DNA of 64,000 nucleotides from Candidatus Rhabdochlamydia oedothoracis (GTDB lineage Bacteria; Chlamydiota; Chlamydiia; Chlamydiales; Rhabdochlamydiaceae): NCBI RefSeq assembly GCF_019453995.1, contig NZ_CP075587.1, positions 1 to 64,000 of the forward strand, read 5' to 3'. Shown piece by piece: positions 26,048 to 34,621 of this stretch (position 1 is its first letter; each line of letters starts with the position of its first letter). The notes under the pieces were generated by a model. It saw only the letters and a program-made list of their open reading frames with translations, ran no database searches and was not told where the DNA came from. The position numbers and the translations under genes were made by a program.

Positions 26048-28752
26048 AAAATATCTTGTAGAGTCTCCTTGCTCAATTGTACTCTCATTTGTAATGAGTC
26101 ATGTAGGCCTTTTGCTTCTAATTCATCGAGTCTGGCAAGAGCATTTTTTTTCAATTTCTGATAAATGTTTTTACGTTGATTTTTTTTAGCTAATTGAGCC
26201 TTTATAGAGATTATCTCTAAATCAATAAAGCTTAAATAATCTTGATACAATTGCATTTTATCTGGAAAAAGATCTTGTGTCGAGAGGTAGTATTGAACAG
26301 AGGGATCCTCTGTTAAAGAAAAAGCATCTCTCATCTGCAGAAGTAATTCTAATTTCCTTTCTAAAGGGCTAGAAGATATACAAGTTTTTACTTCGATGTA
26401 TTCCAAGGCAGCTTCCAAATGAAGTGGTTCTGATAAAAGTTTTTTTCTAATCTGTACTTCTTTTAACGCATCGCAAATAGCTATAATGGTTTTAGAGCCC
26501 TCTTGCCTTTCTTGTTCAGAGAGTAGAGAAAATTGTAAACGCGCTTTTTCTAGAAGAGCAGCACTTCCGTAGTAAGATAATACATGTTTAGAAGAATCAA
26601 TGAGATTGTCATATACTTTGATTGCTTCCTTATAACGCTTTTGCTCTTGATAGGAAAGGGCTAATTCAAAGAGCACTCTTCTTTGCCACTTCCATTCTAT
26701 AGAGAAAAACTCTTTTTGCTGCTTTGCTAGCATTTCTAAGAGAGGCGTTTTTTTTGCTTTTTCTCTAAGAGAATCATATAAAGCGCAAAGTTTTAATACT
26801 TCTAATTCTAACCAAGATTCAACAGGCAAGCTACGGTGATCAAGAAGTTTTTCAAAAGAGATTTTGGCTCGCTTAGCATAAAAATTTTTGTTTTCTTTTT
26901 CTGCAATTTCAAATTGCTGATAGTAAAAGTGAGCCAGCCAATCGAGGTTATTTAACTCCACTGACTCATCTATATTGGCAAAAAGGCAGTTTGCTGCTTT
27001 TAAGAAAAGAGCCTCGCTTAAATTTTCGGGCATTTCTTGTGCAGCAGATAGATACAAGTTGTAAAGCTTACGATTGCAAATGCGTCCATGTGTGGATTTT
27101 GGATCAGCTAATGCCTTTTCGAAGTTCCCTGCTATTTGAAGAGCTTCTACGCCGAGGTGTTCTTGACACAGAGCTGTGAAAAGATACGTATCAGCTGAAC
27201 ATCCATATTGCTCTACATATTTTTCAGATGCATCTAGAGATTTTTGATACTGCTTTTGTTCAAATAGGGATTGAATGAGCAACCAGTGCATTTTTTGTTT
27301 TTCTTCCTCGGAAAAAAGCTCTGGTTGTTCCAAAGCTTTTGTTGTATGGGTGATGAATACAGCTTGTTTTTCAGAATATAGATCTAGAGGAGACTGTTTT
27401 AGATCCTGCATGCAACAATTTAAAAGATGGCGCCATGCTGGTTTTGCATAAGCAGAATGAGGAAAGTTTTCTAAAAATGCTAAAATCTTCTGAATGGCTT
27501 GCTCTAGATTTTGTTCATGAATAGAGCAAAGACCTTGTTCGTAAATCAAGGTTTCTTTTTTAGGATGATCGGGGGATAATTCTAATAGTTTTTGCGAGTA
27601 TTCTGCCATTTTCCCCCAGTTTTTCTCCTGTTTACATAACTGGGTGTACATCAAAATCAGATCTAATGTTTGTGTATCTTGAGGGAAAGAATGTATTAAG
27701 TATTCAAGATTTTCTTCTAAAAGAGACCAATTTTTAGTCATTTTTGCACAAGAAATCAAAGTGATTATGGCGCTTTTTTCGTAAGAGGCGTCGTTGGGAC
27801 TTTCGAGAAACTGCATGAGAAAAAAAATCGCTTGATCGGGATTATTGATTTGATACAGGCTTTTGCCTGTATAATAGGAAATCAAAGGATCTGAAACGAT
27901 GAGATCGCTTAGTTTCTCGCGCATGATAAGGATTTTGCTATACTCTCTTTGCTGAAAAAGTATTTGCAATAATAGATGAGCTGCTTGAGATCCTTTTTCT
28001 TTTTTTAAAGAACAAACCTTTTCCAAGTTTTCTATAGCTTTATTCGGATCTATTTTCATTTGTAAATAACCTGCTTGGAACAAGTACTGCTCTTTATTTT
28101 CAGAGTCTTTTTCAGCTAGCGTGAGATAGAGATGAGCTGCTTGCATAGGGTTCTCTAAAAGGACATTGATATGAGCTAAAGAATAGAGGGAATCACAAGC
28201 ATAGCGGGTGCTAAGCAGTCTTTTATACTCAGATTCAGCTTGTAAAAGCACCTCTTTTTTATGAGAGGAATCTTCGATCTTTAGTGCGGTTTGCATCAGA
28301 GCTTCTGCAAAAGAAAAACGTACTATGTCTAATTGTTCTTTAGTTGTGCTAGCGTGTTTCATTACATGTGGAGCTTGGGTAATTACCTCTTCCCATAGAC
28401 CTAATTGATAGAGACAATAGACATTGTGAAATAAGCTGGTTTGCGATTTTTTTTCAAAAGGGATTTTTTGATAAAAATCTATAGCTGCTAGGTAATTTTT
28501 CTCTTTTACAAAAAGATCAGCTAGCATGGCATATAATTGTTCTTTAAAAACAGTCGTTGGGTAGGTTTCTAAGAATTGGTAGATGCGCTCTTTAGCTAAG
28601 GCGTACTCTTGTTCTTTCCAATAATCGGCAATTTGCCTGAGCTCAATACTTTCTCTAAAAACAGGATCATCTGGATCTGCGTGTAGATAACCTGAGGTCA
28701 GTAAAACGATCAATAGTAAAAAAGTATTTCTTTTCACGCGGTTTTCTCCCAC
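26044..28752 (-). CDS. Periplasmic TPR-repeat protein
   Basis: 902 residues with a signal peptide (VKRNTFLLLIVLLTSGYLHA) and then a long alpha-helical superhelix of tetratricopeptide-type units (for example AAIDFYQKIPF, AQAAHLYLTLAEKD, KEAIKVYDNLID) almost to the C-terminus. Such proteins act as scaffolds. The predicted start MGENRVKRN could be replaced by the in-frame GTG five codons later, which gives a more typical signal peptide. The gene is first in an operon with the vWA gene (4-bp overlap) and rsmD, and is divergent from the DMT-like gene. I cannot assign a specific partner. Confidence 0.8.
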   Translation of the reverse strand: MGENRVKRNTFLLLIVLLTSGYLHADPDDPVFRESIELRQIADYWKEQEYALAKERIYQFLETYPTTVFKEQLYAMLADLFVKEKNYLAAIDFYQKIPFEKKSQTSLFHNVYCLYQLGLWEEVITQAPHVMKHASTTKEQLDIVRFSFAEALMQTALKIEDSSHKKEVLLQAESEYKRLLSTRYACDSLYSLAHINVLLENPMQAAHLYLTLAEKDSENKEQYLFQAGYLQMKIDPNKAIENLEKVCSLKKEKGSQAAHLLLQILFQQREYSKILIMREKLSDLIVSDPLISYYTGKSLYQINNPDQAIFFLMQFLESPNDASYEKSAIITLISCAKMTKNWSLLEENLEYLIHSFPQDTQTLDLILMYTQLCKQEKNWGKMAEYSQKLLELSPDHPKKETLIYEQGLCSIHEQNLEQAIQKILAFLENFPHSAYAKPAWRHLLNCCMQDLKQSPLDLYSEKQAVFITHTTKALEQPELFSEEEKQKMHWLLIQSLFEQKQYQKSLDASEKYVEQYGCSADTYLFTALCQEHLGVEALQIAGNFEKALADPKSTHGRICNRKLYNLYLSAAQEMPENLSEALFLKAANCLFANIDESVELNNLDWLAHFYYQQFEIAEKENKNFYAKRAKISFEKLLDHRSLPVESWLELEVLKLCALYDSLREKAKKTPLLEMLAKQQKEFFSIEWKWQRRVLFELALSYQEQKRYKEAIKVYDNLIDSSKHVLSYYGSAALLEKARLQFSLLSEQERQEGSKTIIAICDALKEVQIRKKLLSEPLHLEAALEYIEVKTCISSSPLERKLELLLQMRDAFSLTEDPSVQYYLSTQDLFPDKMQLYQDYLSFIDLEIISIKAQLAKKNQRKNIYQKLKKNALARLDELEAKGLHDSLQMRVQLSKETLQDIL

Positions 28753-28846
28753 TTGAATTTTTTTAAATTATATTCACGATACAATATTGTTCAAATGTTG
28801 AGCAAAAAAACATTTTTTCTTACGCTGATCCATCATATGGAGAAAT

Positions 28847-29773
28847 ATGGGAATACAATTGATGTTACTAGCCTCATTTTTTGTAGCTATTAGTAATTTT
28901 TGTATGCGTCGTAGCATTGACTCAGGAGGCTCTACAAGAGGATTTCTGATGATTATGCTAAGTGTAATTGCTCTCATTGCTGTTTTTCTCAATCCTATTC
29001 GCCTGGCAGATTTTTCTTGGAGCTACTCCATGGCTTTATTTGCTGTAGTTGCAGGGATCATTCTCTCTGTTATGCTTACATCCCTTGGCAAAACATTAGA
29101 ATCAGGTCCTCCTGGGCTCACTTTTGCCGCTTTAAATGCTTCTACGGTCTTACCCATGTTAGCAATGGTGCTTTTATTTGGAAGTAAATTTGGTTATTTT
29201 TACACAATGTGGAATGCTTTTGGCTCTATTCTCATGGTAATTGGGCTGTTTTGGGCAGGTTGTAGCGCAATGAGATCCTTCCATTTTCAAAAATGGCTCC
29301 TTTTTATGACAGCCACTTTTTTCTTGCATATTTTATTTTTGCTATTTTTTCAATGGCGCGCTCTTTGCATTAATTTCCCTGAGGCAAGAGGACTTTTTTT
29401 CCCTTTTGAAAATAGTGAAGCATGCTGCCAGTGGTTTATGCCCATCATGTATGCTACAGCGGCTCTTCTTCAAACTTTTTTTTATTTTAAGACAAGAGTA
29501 AAAGCTCTCAATCCACTAGAATTACAATATGGCATTTATGGAGGACTTACCAATGGAGTGGGTACGTTTTTTATGCTTTTATCAACAGAGGCTTCTACTT
29601 CTTTAGAACACGCGGCTATTTTTCCTGTGTTTGCAATTACAGTGATTATTTTTTGTAATTTATGGGGTAGATGGTTTTATCGAGAAAAAATCAATTGGGC
29701 GGCTAACGGGCTATGTTTATTGGGTATTCTAATTGGCTCATTGGATTGGAAAACGCTATTAGCTACAAGCTAA
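28847..29773 (+). CDS. DMT-superfamily (EamA-like) membrane transporter
   Basis: 308 residues with about ten hydrophobic helices arranged as two repeats of five. Short charged loops and a final REKINWAANGLCLLGILIGSL helix resemble EamA-type drug/metabolite transporters. Substrate unknown. A GGAGA ribosome-binding sequence precedes the ATG. It converges with the next gene (11-bp overlap of the ends) and is divergent from the TPR operon with about 95 bp between starts, a likely shared promoter region. Confidence 0.7.
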   Translation: MGIQLMLLASFFVAISNFCMRRSIDSGGSTRGFLMIMLSVIALIAVFLNPIRLADFSWSYSMALFAVVAGIILSVMLTSLGKTLESGPPGLTFAALNASTVLPMLAMVLLFGSKFGYFYTMWNAFGSILMVIGLFWAGCSAMRSFHFQKWLLFMTATFFLHILFLLFFQWRALCINFPEARGLFFPFENSEACCQWFMPIMYATAALLQTFFYFKTRVKALNPLELQYGIYGGLTNGVGTFFMLLSTEASTSLEHAAIFPVFAITVIIFCNLWGRWFYREKINWAANGLCLLGILIGSLDWKTLLATS

Positions 29774-30782
29774 AAGAGCCATATTGAGAGAGAAGTTCAG
29801 CAGCTGCTTGTTCGCTGATCTCTTTAAGATTTTCATAAAGCTGTAGTCCTTTAGCGCTTGCACCATTTTGAAAATAGAGAGTTCCCAAACGAAGAAGAAT
29901 TTGCTCTTCTTTCTCTACAACAGCTAGTACTTTTTCATAGTGTTCAATCTCTTTTAAAGGTTCATCTAAACTGTGATAAATCCCTGCTAATTGCATATGC
30001 ACCCAAGGATCTTTTGGGGAATAAGCATCGAGAATATGAAACTCTTCAATAGCGCAATAACAAGATTTAATGAACTTGGTTTGTAGCTCTTCAGAATCGT
30101 ATTCAGGAGAGATCCAAGGTAATTTCTTTTCGTAAATTTTATCAGGATGACAATACAAGTTTGCTAGTTCAAAATAGGCTTTGCCAAGACCTGCATGCGC
30201 TTGTAGATCTGTTGGGTAGAGTTTTACGTATTCTATATGTTGTTGTATAATTGAGAGCAAGATCTTTTCTTTCATCAAATAGAGATCTTTCCAGTGCATC
30301 CACACACTAAATTTCTCAAGTAAAGAAGTAATAGCCTTTGATTGCAAGGGTAGAGAGTAATATTGAGATTCTTGGTAGGAAAAAGTATTTAAGAAAATAT
30401 GCAAGGCTTGAGAGAGAAAGAGGTGGTACTCTGCTAAGCCATGAGAAGAAGAGATATGATGAATACAATCTTGGATGAATTGATTATGCATATCTTGCAT
30501 TTGTTGTGGTTTCTTAGCTTGAAAATAAAAATGCAGCATGAAATAAGAAAAGGTAGTTAGAAAAATTCCCGCTAAGGTGAATGCAATGACAGCGGGTTTT
30601 GTAAGAAATGTAAAAAAGAGCACTAAAATAGACAACTCTATAAGAGCAATCAGAAAAAAAATAATATGAAAAAAAGCATATTGACAGGTTATGGTTTTAA
30701 AACTCTCTTGATACTCTGAGCACAGTTTTGCTATTTCTGTATGTAATTCGTAATCAGAATGTATATTTTGCGTAGTTGTCAT
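29763..30782 (-). CDS. Inner-membrane TPR-like protein
   Basis: 339 residues: a short soluble N-terminus, a hydrophobic hairpin of two helices (about residues 33-85), then a helical C-terminal region with TPR-like pairs (LQAHAGLGKAYFELANLY, PWVHMQLAGIYHSLDEPLKEIEHYEKVL, LLRLGTLYFQNGASAKGLQLYENL). The function is unknown; a scaffold role is likely. An IS5-family element begins only 2 bp upstream of the start codon, so the ribosome-binding sequence must now come from the IS end (TAGG about 8-11 bases before the ATG) and any native promoter is disconnected. Confidence 0.75.
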   Translation of the reverse strand: MTTTQNIHSDYELHTEIAKLCSEYQESFKTITCQYAFFHIIFFLIALIELSILVLFFTFLTKPAVIAFTLAGIFLTTFSYFMLHFYFQAKKPQQMQDMHNQFIQDCIHHISSSHGLAEYHLFLSQALHIFLNTFSYQESQYYSLPLQSKAITSLLEKFSVWMHWKDLYLMKEKILLSIIQQHIEYVKLYPTDLQAHAGLGKAYFELANLYCHPDKIYEKKLPWISPEYDSEELQTKFIKSCYCAIEEFHILDAYSPKDPWVHMQLAGIYHSLDEPLKEIEHYEKVLAVVEKEEQILLRLGTLYFQNGASAKGLQLYENLKEISEQAAAELLSQYGSFSL

Positions 30783-30784
30783 AC

Positions 30785-31709
30785 ATGAACCTATCTTGAA
30801 TTAAATTTACTGTTTTAAAGATACTTGCCGACTTAAGAAATTCATCCAATATCCCAGTAGTCCAAACATTAATAGTCCGTTCCAATATATTGCCTTTCTT
30901 TCCCAGCGCACTGTAAGACGACGGAAGCATGTCTTTAACCAAGAAATCGTTCTCTCAACGACCCAACGTTGCTTTTCAAGGTAGCAAATGCCTTTTATCT
31001 TATATCCCTTAGTGTTTCTTTTCCGAGCTATCAGAGGAAAAACCTCATGGGAAAGAACATCGATACGTGTTTGCTCTGAGTCATAACCTTTATCTGCTTC
31101 AAGTATGGGTACTTTTCCCTGATTCCATGCTTTTTTAATGAAGGGAATGACTTTCCTAAGCAGAGGGATCACTTGTTTTTTCTCATCCCCGGATGCTGAT
31201 GTAAAAGTGATTGCAAGAGGCTTTCCTGATTTTTCTACCAGTAAATGCGATGTCACGCCTTTACCTTTGTAGCCATAATCAACTTGCTCTCCTCCTCCGC
31301 GTCCGCTGGAAAAAAAAACCATCTACAGAGAGTCTCTGGGCATCAATACACCCCAGCTGTTCGGCAAGCTTAAGCAGCTCTTCTAAAAATTGATCTAAAA
31401 ATCCAGCAGATTGCATTCTTCCAAGCCATGCGTGTGCTGTTGAGGGATGAGAAAACTCCTTGTTTCTAGGTGCATCTTTCCAAGGAGCTCCTGTCCGAAG
31501 CACCCAGAAAATAGTATTCACTACAGGTCTCCATGGCGCTAATTTTCTTCCATAATGGTTACGATTTACCCATTTTTCCATTTGAGGTTCGAGTATTTTA
31601 AACTGTTCTTCATTTAATCCTTGCTTGCTCATGTCATCTGTCTTTAGTTAAAAAATAAAAAGATCTGGTATCATAGCGAAAATTTATATTCAATTCAAGA
31701 TAGGTTCAT
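30785..31709 (-). mobile_element. Second IS5-family element (about 925 bp)
   Basis: The ends ATGAACCTATCTTGAATT (30785) and its complement (AATTCAAGATAGGTTCAT, to 31709) form near-perfect inverted repeats. Between them lies a transposase in two overlapping frames. This element is unrelated at the DNA level to the IS5 copy at 32073. A dinucleotide AT may be the target duplication. Confidence 0.85.
30807..31632 (-). CDS. IS5-family transposase in two frames (possible slippage product)
   Basis: The first frame (31632-31279) encodes LNEEQFKILEPQM...WRPVVNTIFWVLRTGAPWKDAP...QRLSVDGFFF with the first catalytic Asp. The second (31322-30807) encodes GEQVDYGYKGKG, the second Asp in ILEADKGYDS, and Glu in RWVVERTISWLK. 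They overlap across a run of nine T on the coding strand (plus 31310-31318). Reading eight T instead of nine joins VDG directly to FFSSGRGGGEQ, the expected IS5 order. This could be slippage or a simple disabling mutation. Confidence 0.8.
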
Positions 31710-31980
31710 ATTTTAAAGTAAGTACATAGCAATATTTAAATGAATATATGGTTTTTCTCAAGGTTTTTCCTTTACGGACGACAAAAACTAACTTAGTAAC
31801 TCACCTTAACATAGAAATGTTAGCACGAGAAAAATTCTAACAACAAATCGACTTTTTGAAGATTTGCTGTTAACTTTCTTGAGTAAAAGTTCTAACAACA
31901 AATCGCTAAAAGGCTTTTTATTGATTGATTTTATGTGTCTCTCAAGTTGTATAATACATGGAAAAATGAGGAGATAAGCA
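31710..31980. promoter_or_regulatory. Orphan regulatory region with repeated sites
   Basis: The 16-base TTCTAACAACAAATCG occurs at 31835-31850 and 31890-31905. An inverted copy with one mismatch (GATTTGCTGTT, 31861-31871) forms a hairpin with the first. A TATAAT (31950-31955) with a TTGATT 19 bases upstream follows, and then GAGGAG before the GTG at 31981. This looks like an operator plus promoter for the truncated ATPase gene. No experiment-grade evidence can be read from it. Confidence 0.4.
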
Positions 31981-32072
31981 GTGGTACTTTCCAAATTTAT
32001 AGGGAGAAAAACCGAGATGGCTAGGCTTAAAGGGCTGTTAGATGCTAGATGTGCAAGCCTGGTCGTTGTTAT
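31981..32072 (+). pseudogene. N-terminal stub of an ATP-binding (archaeal-type ATPase) gene cut by IS5
   Basis: From GTG 31981 the frame reads LSKFIGRKTEMARLKGLLDARCASLVVV and then runs into the IS5 end. FIGRexEmxxLxxLL...aSLVVV is the invariant start of the archaeal ATPase/DUF234 family, normally followed at once by the Walker A region GRRRIGKS, which is missing here. The gene no longer continues on the other side of the IS, so the remainder has been deleted. The ribosome-binding sequence and promoter remain. Confidence 0.65.
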
Positions 32073-32136
32073 AGCCTGTTTAAAATCTTTTCAGTAAGGT
32101 ATAATGATAGTTTTCATAAAACCTTTGGAGGTAGTT

Positions 32137-32469
32137 ATGACCCGCTCTTATCCAAGCGATATTTCTCGTAAACAATTTAGCAAAATCCATCTAATACTTG
32201 AGTCTACACGCAAAAAAACACGTCCACGAAGAGTTGATCTATATGATATTTTTTGTGGAATTTTGTACATTTTAAAAAGTGGTTGCCAGTGGCGTATGTT
32301 ACCCGTAGAATATCCTAAATGGGAATTATGTGATTATTATTTCCCTTTTTGGAATAAAAAAGATGATAAAAATTCTAAGAGTATTCTTGAAATAGTTTTA
32401 AAAAAAATTGGTTGGCGAGGTCAGAAAAAGCAGTGGTCGGAAAGAGAAAACAAGCTTTGTAATTATTGA
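32137..32469 (+). CDS. IS5-family transposase, orfA
   Basis: 110 residues from the ATG at 32137, which follows GGAGGT. It encodes the N-terminal part (SDISRKQFSKIHLILES, YDIFCGILYILKSGCQWRMLP) of an IS427-type transposase. It overlaps orfB by about 60 bases; the overlap contains a run of eight A (32400-32407). Confidence 0.85.
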   Translation: MTRSYPSDISRKQFSKIHLILESTRKKTRPRRVDLYDIFCGILYILKSGCQWRMLPVEYPKWELCDYYFPFWNKKDDKNSKSILEIVLKKIGWRGQKKQWSERENKLCNY

Positions 32470-32929
32470 TGCTCAAAGTGTTAAAAATACTGATACAGCG
32501 GAGAAGAAAGGATATGATGCAGGGAAAAAAATATCAGGAATAAAAAGACATATAGCAGTCGATACCCAAGGGCTTCCTCATGCGATTCACATTACCACCG
32601 CTAATATCACTGACAGAAATGGGTGTATAGAAGCATTTTCACTACATAAAAACCATTTGTTCGGTGTAAAAAATGTTTTAGCAGATGGAGGATATTCTGG
32701 AGAAAAATTTGCAAAGAGTGTGCAGGAGATATTAGGATGTATAGTAGAAATAGCCAAAAGAAATACACTTCATACTTTTACAGTTATTCCCAAAAGATGG
32801 GTTGTAGAGCGTTCTTTTGCTTGGATAGAAAAATGTCGCAGGCTATGGAAAAATTGCGAAAGAAAACTACATACAAGCCTGAATATGGTGGTTCTTGCTT
32901 TTATTGCTCTACTTTTGAAAAGATTTTAA
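32408..32929 (+). CDS. IS5-family transposase, orfB
   Basis: The catalytic part: first Asp in VIIDAQSVKNTD, second Asp in NVLADGGYSGEKF, Glu in RWVVERSFAWIEK. It opens at a TTG (32408) directly behind the A8 run, in the +1 frame relative to orfA. Loss of one A in the transcript, or a +1 ribosomal shift, would give a single OrfAB transposase. Internal initiation at the TTG is the alternative. Confidence 0.85.
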   Translation: MVGEVRKSSGRKEKTSFVIIDAQSVKNTDTAEKKGYDAGKKISGIKRHIAVDTQGLPHAIHITTANITDRNGCIEAFSLHKNHLFGVKNVLADGGYSGEKFAKSVQEILGCIVEIAKRNTLHTFTVIPKRWVVERSFAWIEKCRRLWKNCERKLHTSLNMVVLAFIALLLKRF

Positions 32930-33040
32930 ACAGGCTCTAAGGAGTATTTTGACAAAGTGATTGATTTTGGTTTGCTATTAGCATAAGACCACTATAGTAT
33001 CATTTTTGATCCCTCTTCTTTTATATCCATAAGTGAGTAT

Positions 33041-33146
33041 ATAGTAGTGCCGATTCAAACGGCTAGCTTAATGGGGTTCAAGTCAACGAATTGAAACTTG
33101 TCGTTAATCCTATATTTTTCTATACGATTGAATCGGAACCACTATA
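33041..33146 (-). mobile_element. MITE derived from the IS630 element, copy 3
   Basis: Same layout and orientation as the copy at 15380: right-end half (TAGTGCCGATTCAAACGGCTAGC...) joined to left-end half (...TATACGATTGAATCGGAACCACTA), flanked by TA on both sides. It lies about 50 bp upstream of the RqcH-like gene. Confidence 0.87.
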
Positions 33147-33196
33147 TTTATATCAGACTTGAATAGTCTTTAAGATTTTTCTAAAAAAGAGACTCT

Positions 33197-34486
33197 ATGT
33201 TGAGTTATTCGGAAATGCTTTCTCTTCTTCTTGAAATTAAAAAAGGGATCTTAGGTAAAAACCTCGTAAGGTTTATGCAAATTAACCCTACAAGCTATGT
33301 ATTTGTGTTTAGTAATATCCAGCTATTGCTCTGTGTGCAAAAATCATTTAGTCGCTTTCACATCACAAATAAAAAACATCAAGCGCATCCTTCTGTTTTT
33401 GCAGATCAAGTAAACAAAATCTTAAGAGAAAGAATATGTATGGAAATTTTTCTGTTCTCAGAGGATCGCATTCTTTGTTTAAGATTTGAAGAATACTATT
33501 TTATCGCAGAGCTCATGTACCATCATCCGATTCTAGCTGTTACAGATCCCCTATTCGCTATTATACTTAGCAATAAATCCACTTCTTCTCATTATAAAAA
33601 ACCCCTTGTAAAACCTGCTACCCATCATTTTTCTACTTTTGTCACAAGTGAGGAAATAGAAGAGCGTTATCAGTTATTAGAGAAACAAGCTCTATTCGCA
33701 TTACATTGCAAAAAAATATCTAATCAACTGCTTAAACTAGAAAAACAACGTAAAAAGTATGAAGAAGAATATAATCGAGCTAAAAACTGGCAGGTTTTAC
33801 AAAACGAAACAGAATTATTAAAAAGCCATCTGCAACAAATAGCACCTGGGATGAAAAGCGTACGAGTCATGAATTGGGCGAGTCAATCTTTTCTAGAAAT
33901 AGCTTTAGATCCAAAAGTTCCTATCCAAAAGCAATTACAGGCGCGTTTTAAAGAAGTGCGCAAAAGGAAAAAAAGGTTAGATCTCTATCCCGTATTTATG
34001 AAAGAGATCGATCAGAAAATGCATGCGCTTCAGAAAGAATTATCCAATCCAAGCATAGAACTACCTCATCAAAAACCTCCTCTAAAAAAAGAGCGTAATA
34101 AAGCGCGTGATTTTCACACTTTTATAGATAAGGAATACACCATTTTAGTCGGTAAAAATGCTAAAGGGAATGAGAAATTAACTTTTACGATAGCAAAGGG
34201 TAATGATACCTGGTTACATGTAACCCCCATGGCAGGCTCTCATGTGGTTGTTAAAGCCAAGCTAATCAATGAAGGTATTTTGCAAGATGCTATGCAACTA
34301 GCACTGTATTTTAGTCAAGCCCGCAAACAAAACCAAGCAGAGGTTCTGATCACAAAGGTTAAATATGTGAGTCGTACTAAAACAACAGGAAAAGTACTTG
34401 TCAGTAAGCATAGAACAAAAAAAGTACAATTAGATCTGAATAGAGTCAAAGAGTTGTTAAAAAAACAAACAGCAAAAAATCTCTAG
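33197..34486 (+). CDS. RqcH/NFACT-family ribosome quality control protein
   Basis: 429 residues. The C-terminal NFACT-R domain is clear (KARDFHTFIDKEYTILVGKN, NDTWLHVTPMAGSHVVVKA, DAMQLALYFSQARK, VKYVSRTKTTGKVLVS). A coiled-coil stretch (about residues 170-215) precedes it, and a shortened N-terminal NFACT domain carries SEDRILCLRF, where family members have the Asp-Arg pair needed for alanine tailing of stalled nascent chains. Bacterial members are usually about 550-570 residues, so this one is reduced, mainly in the middle. The start ATG is the first in frame. A MITE lies just upstream. An alternative name in databases is fibronectin-binding protein A N-terminal family. Confidence 0.82.
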   Translation: MLSYSEMLSLLLEIKKGILGKNLVRFMQINPTSYVFVFSNIQLLLCVQKSFSRFHITNKKHQAHPSVFADQVNKILRERICMEIFLFSEDRILCLRFEEYYFIAELMYHHPILAVTDPLFAIILSNKSTSSHYKKPLVKPATHHFSTFVTSEEIEERYQLLEKQALFALHCKKISNQLLKLEKQRKKYEEEYNRAKNWQVLQNETELLKSHLQQIAPGMKSVRVMNWASQSFLEIALDPKVPIQKQLQARFKEVRKRKKRLDLYPVFMKEIDQKMHALQKELSNPSIELPHQKPPLKKERNKARDFHTFIDKEYTILVGKNAKGNEKLTFTIAKGNDTWLHVTPMAGSHVVVKAKLINEGILQDAMQLALYFSQARKQNQAEVLITKVKYVSRTKTTGKVLVSKHRTKKVQLDLNRVKELLKKQTAKNL

Positions 34487-34500
34487 AAAAGTATCTCTAA

Positions 34501-34519
34501 GAGCCTGTTTAAAATCTTT
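34501..34519 (+). mobile_element. Solo terminal repeat of the IS5-family element
   Basis: GAGCCTGTTTAAAATCTTT matches the end of the IS5 copy at 32073 and then diverges. It is probably a scar of an excised or eroded copy between the RqcH gene and ruvC. Confidence 0.7.
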
Positions 34520-34621
34520 CTTTGTGTGCAATTATGGCATGTATATTTACTAAATAATGCGGCCTATTCATATCGATTTAGCATAGAGAAAAAAGGAATT
34601 TTACTACTATAGTTAAAAGAT

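Larger units (their letters stand above)
32073..32937 (+). mobile_element. IS5-family element, complete reference copy
   Basis: About 865 bp, bounded by AGCCTGTTTAAAATCTTTTC and the complement of GAGCCTGTTTAAAATCTTTT. It is the only apparently complete copy of this element in the window. Fragments occur at 7066, 8287, 11205, 20218, 34501, 35718, 61530 and 62068. Confidence 0.9.
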
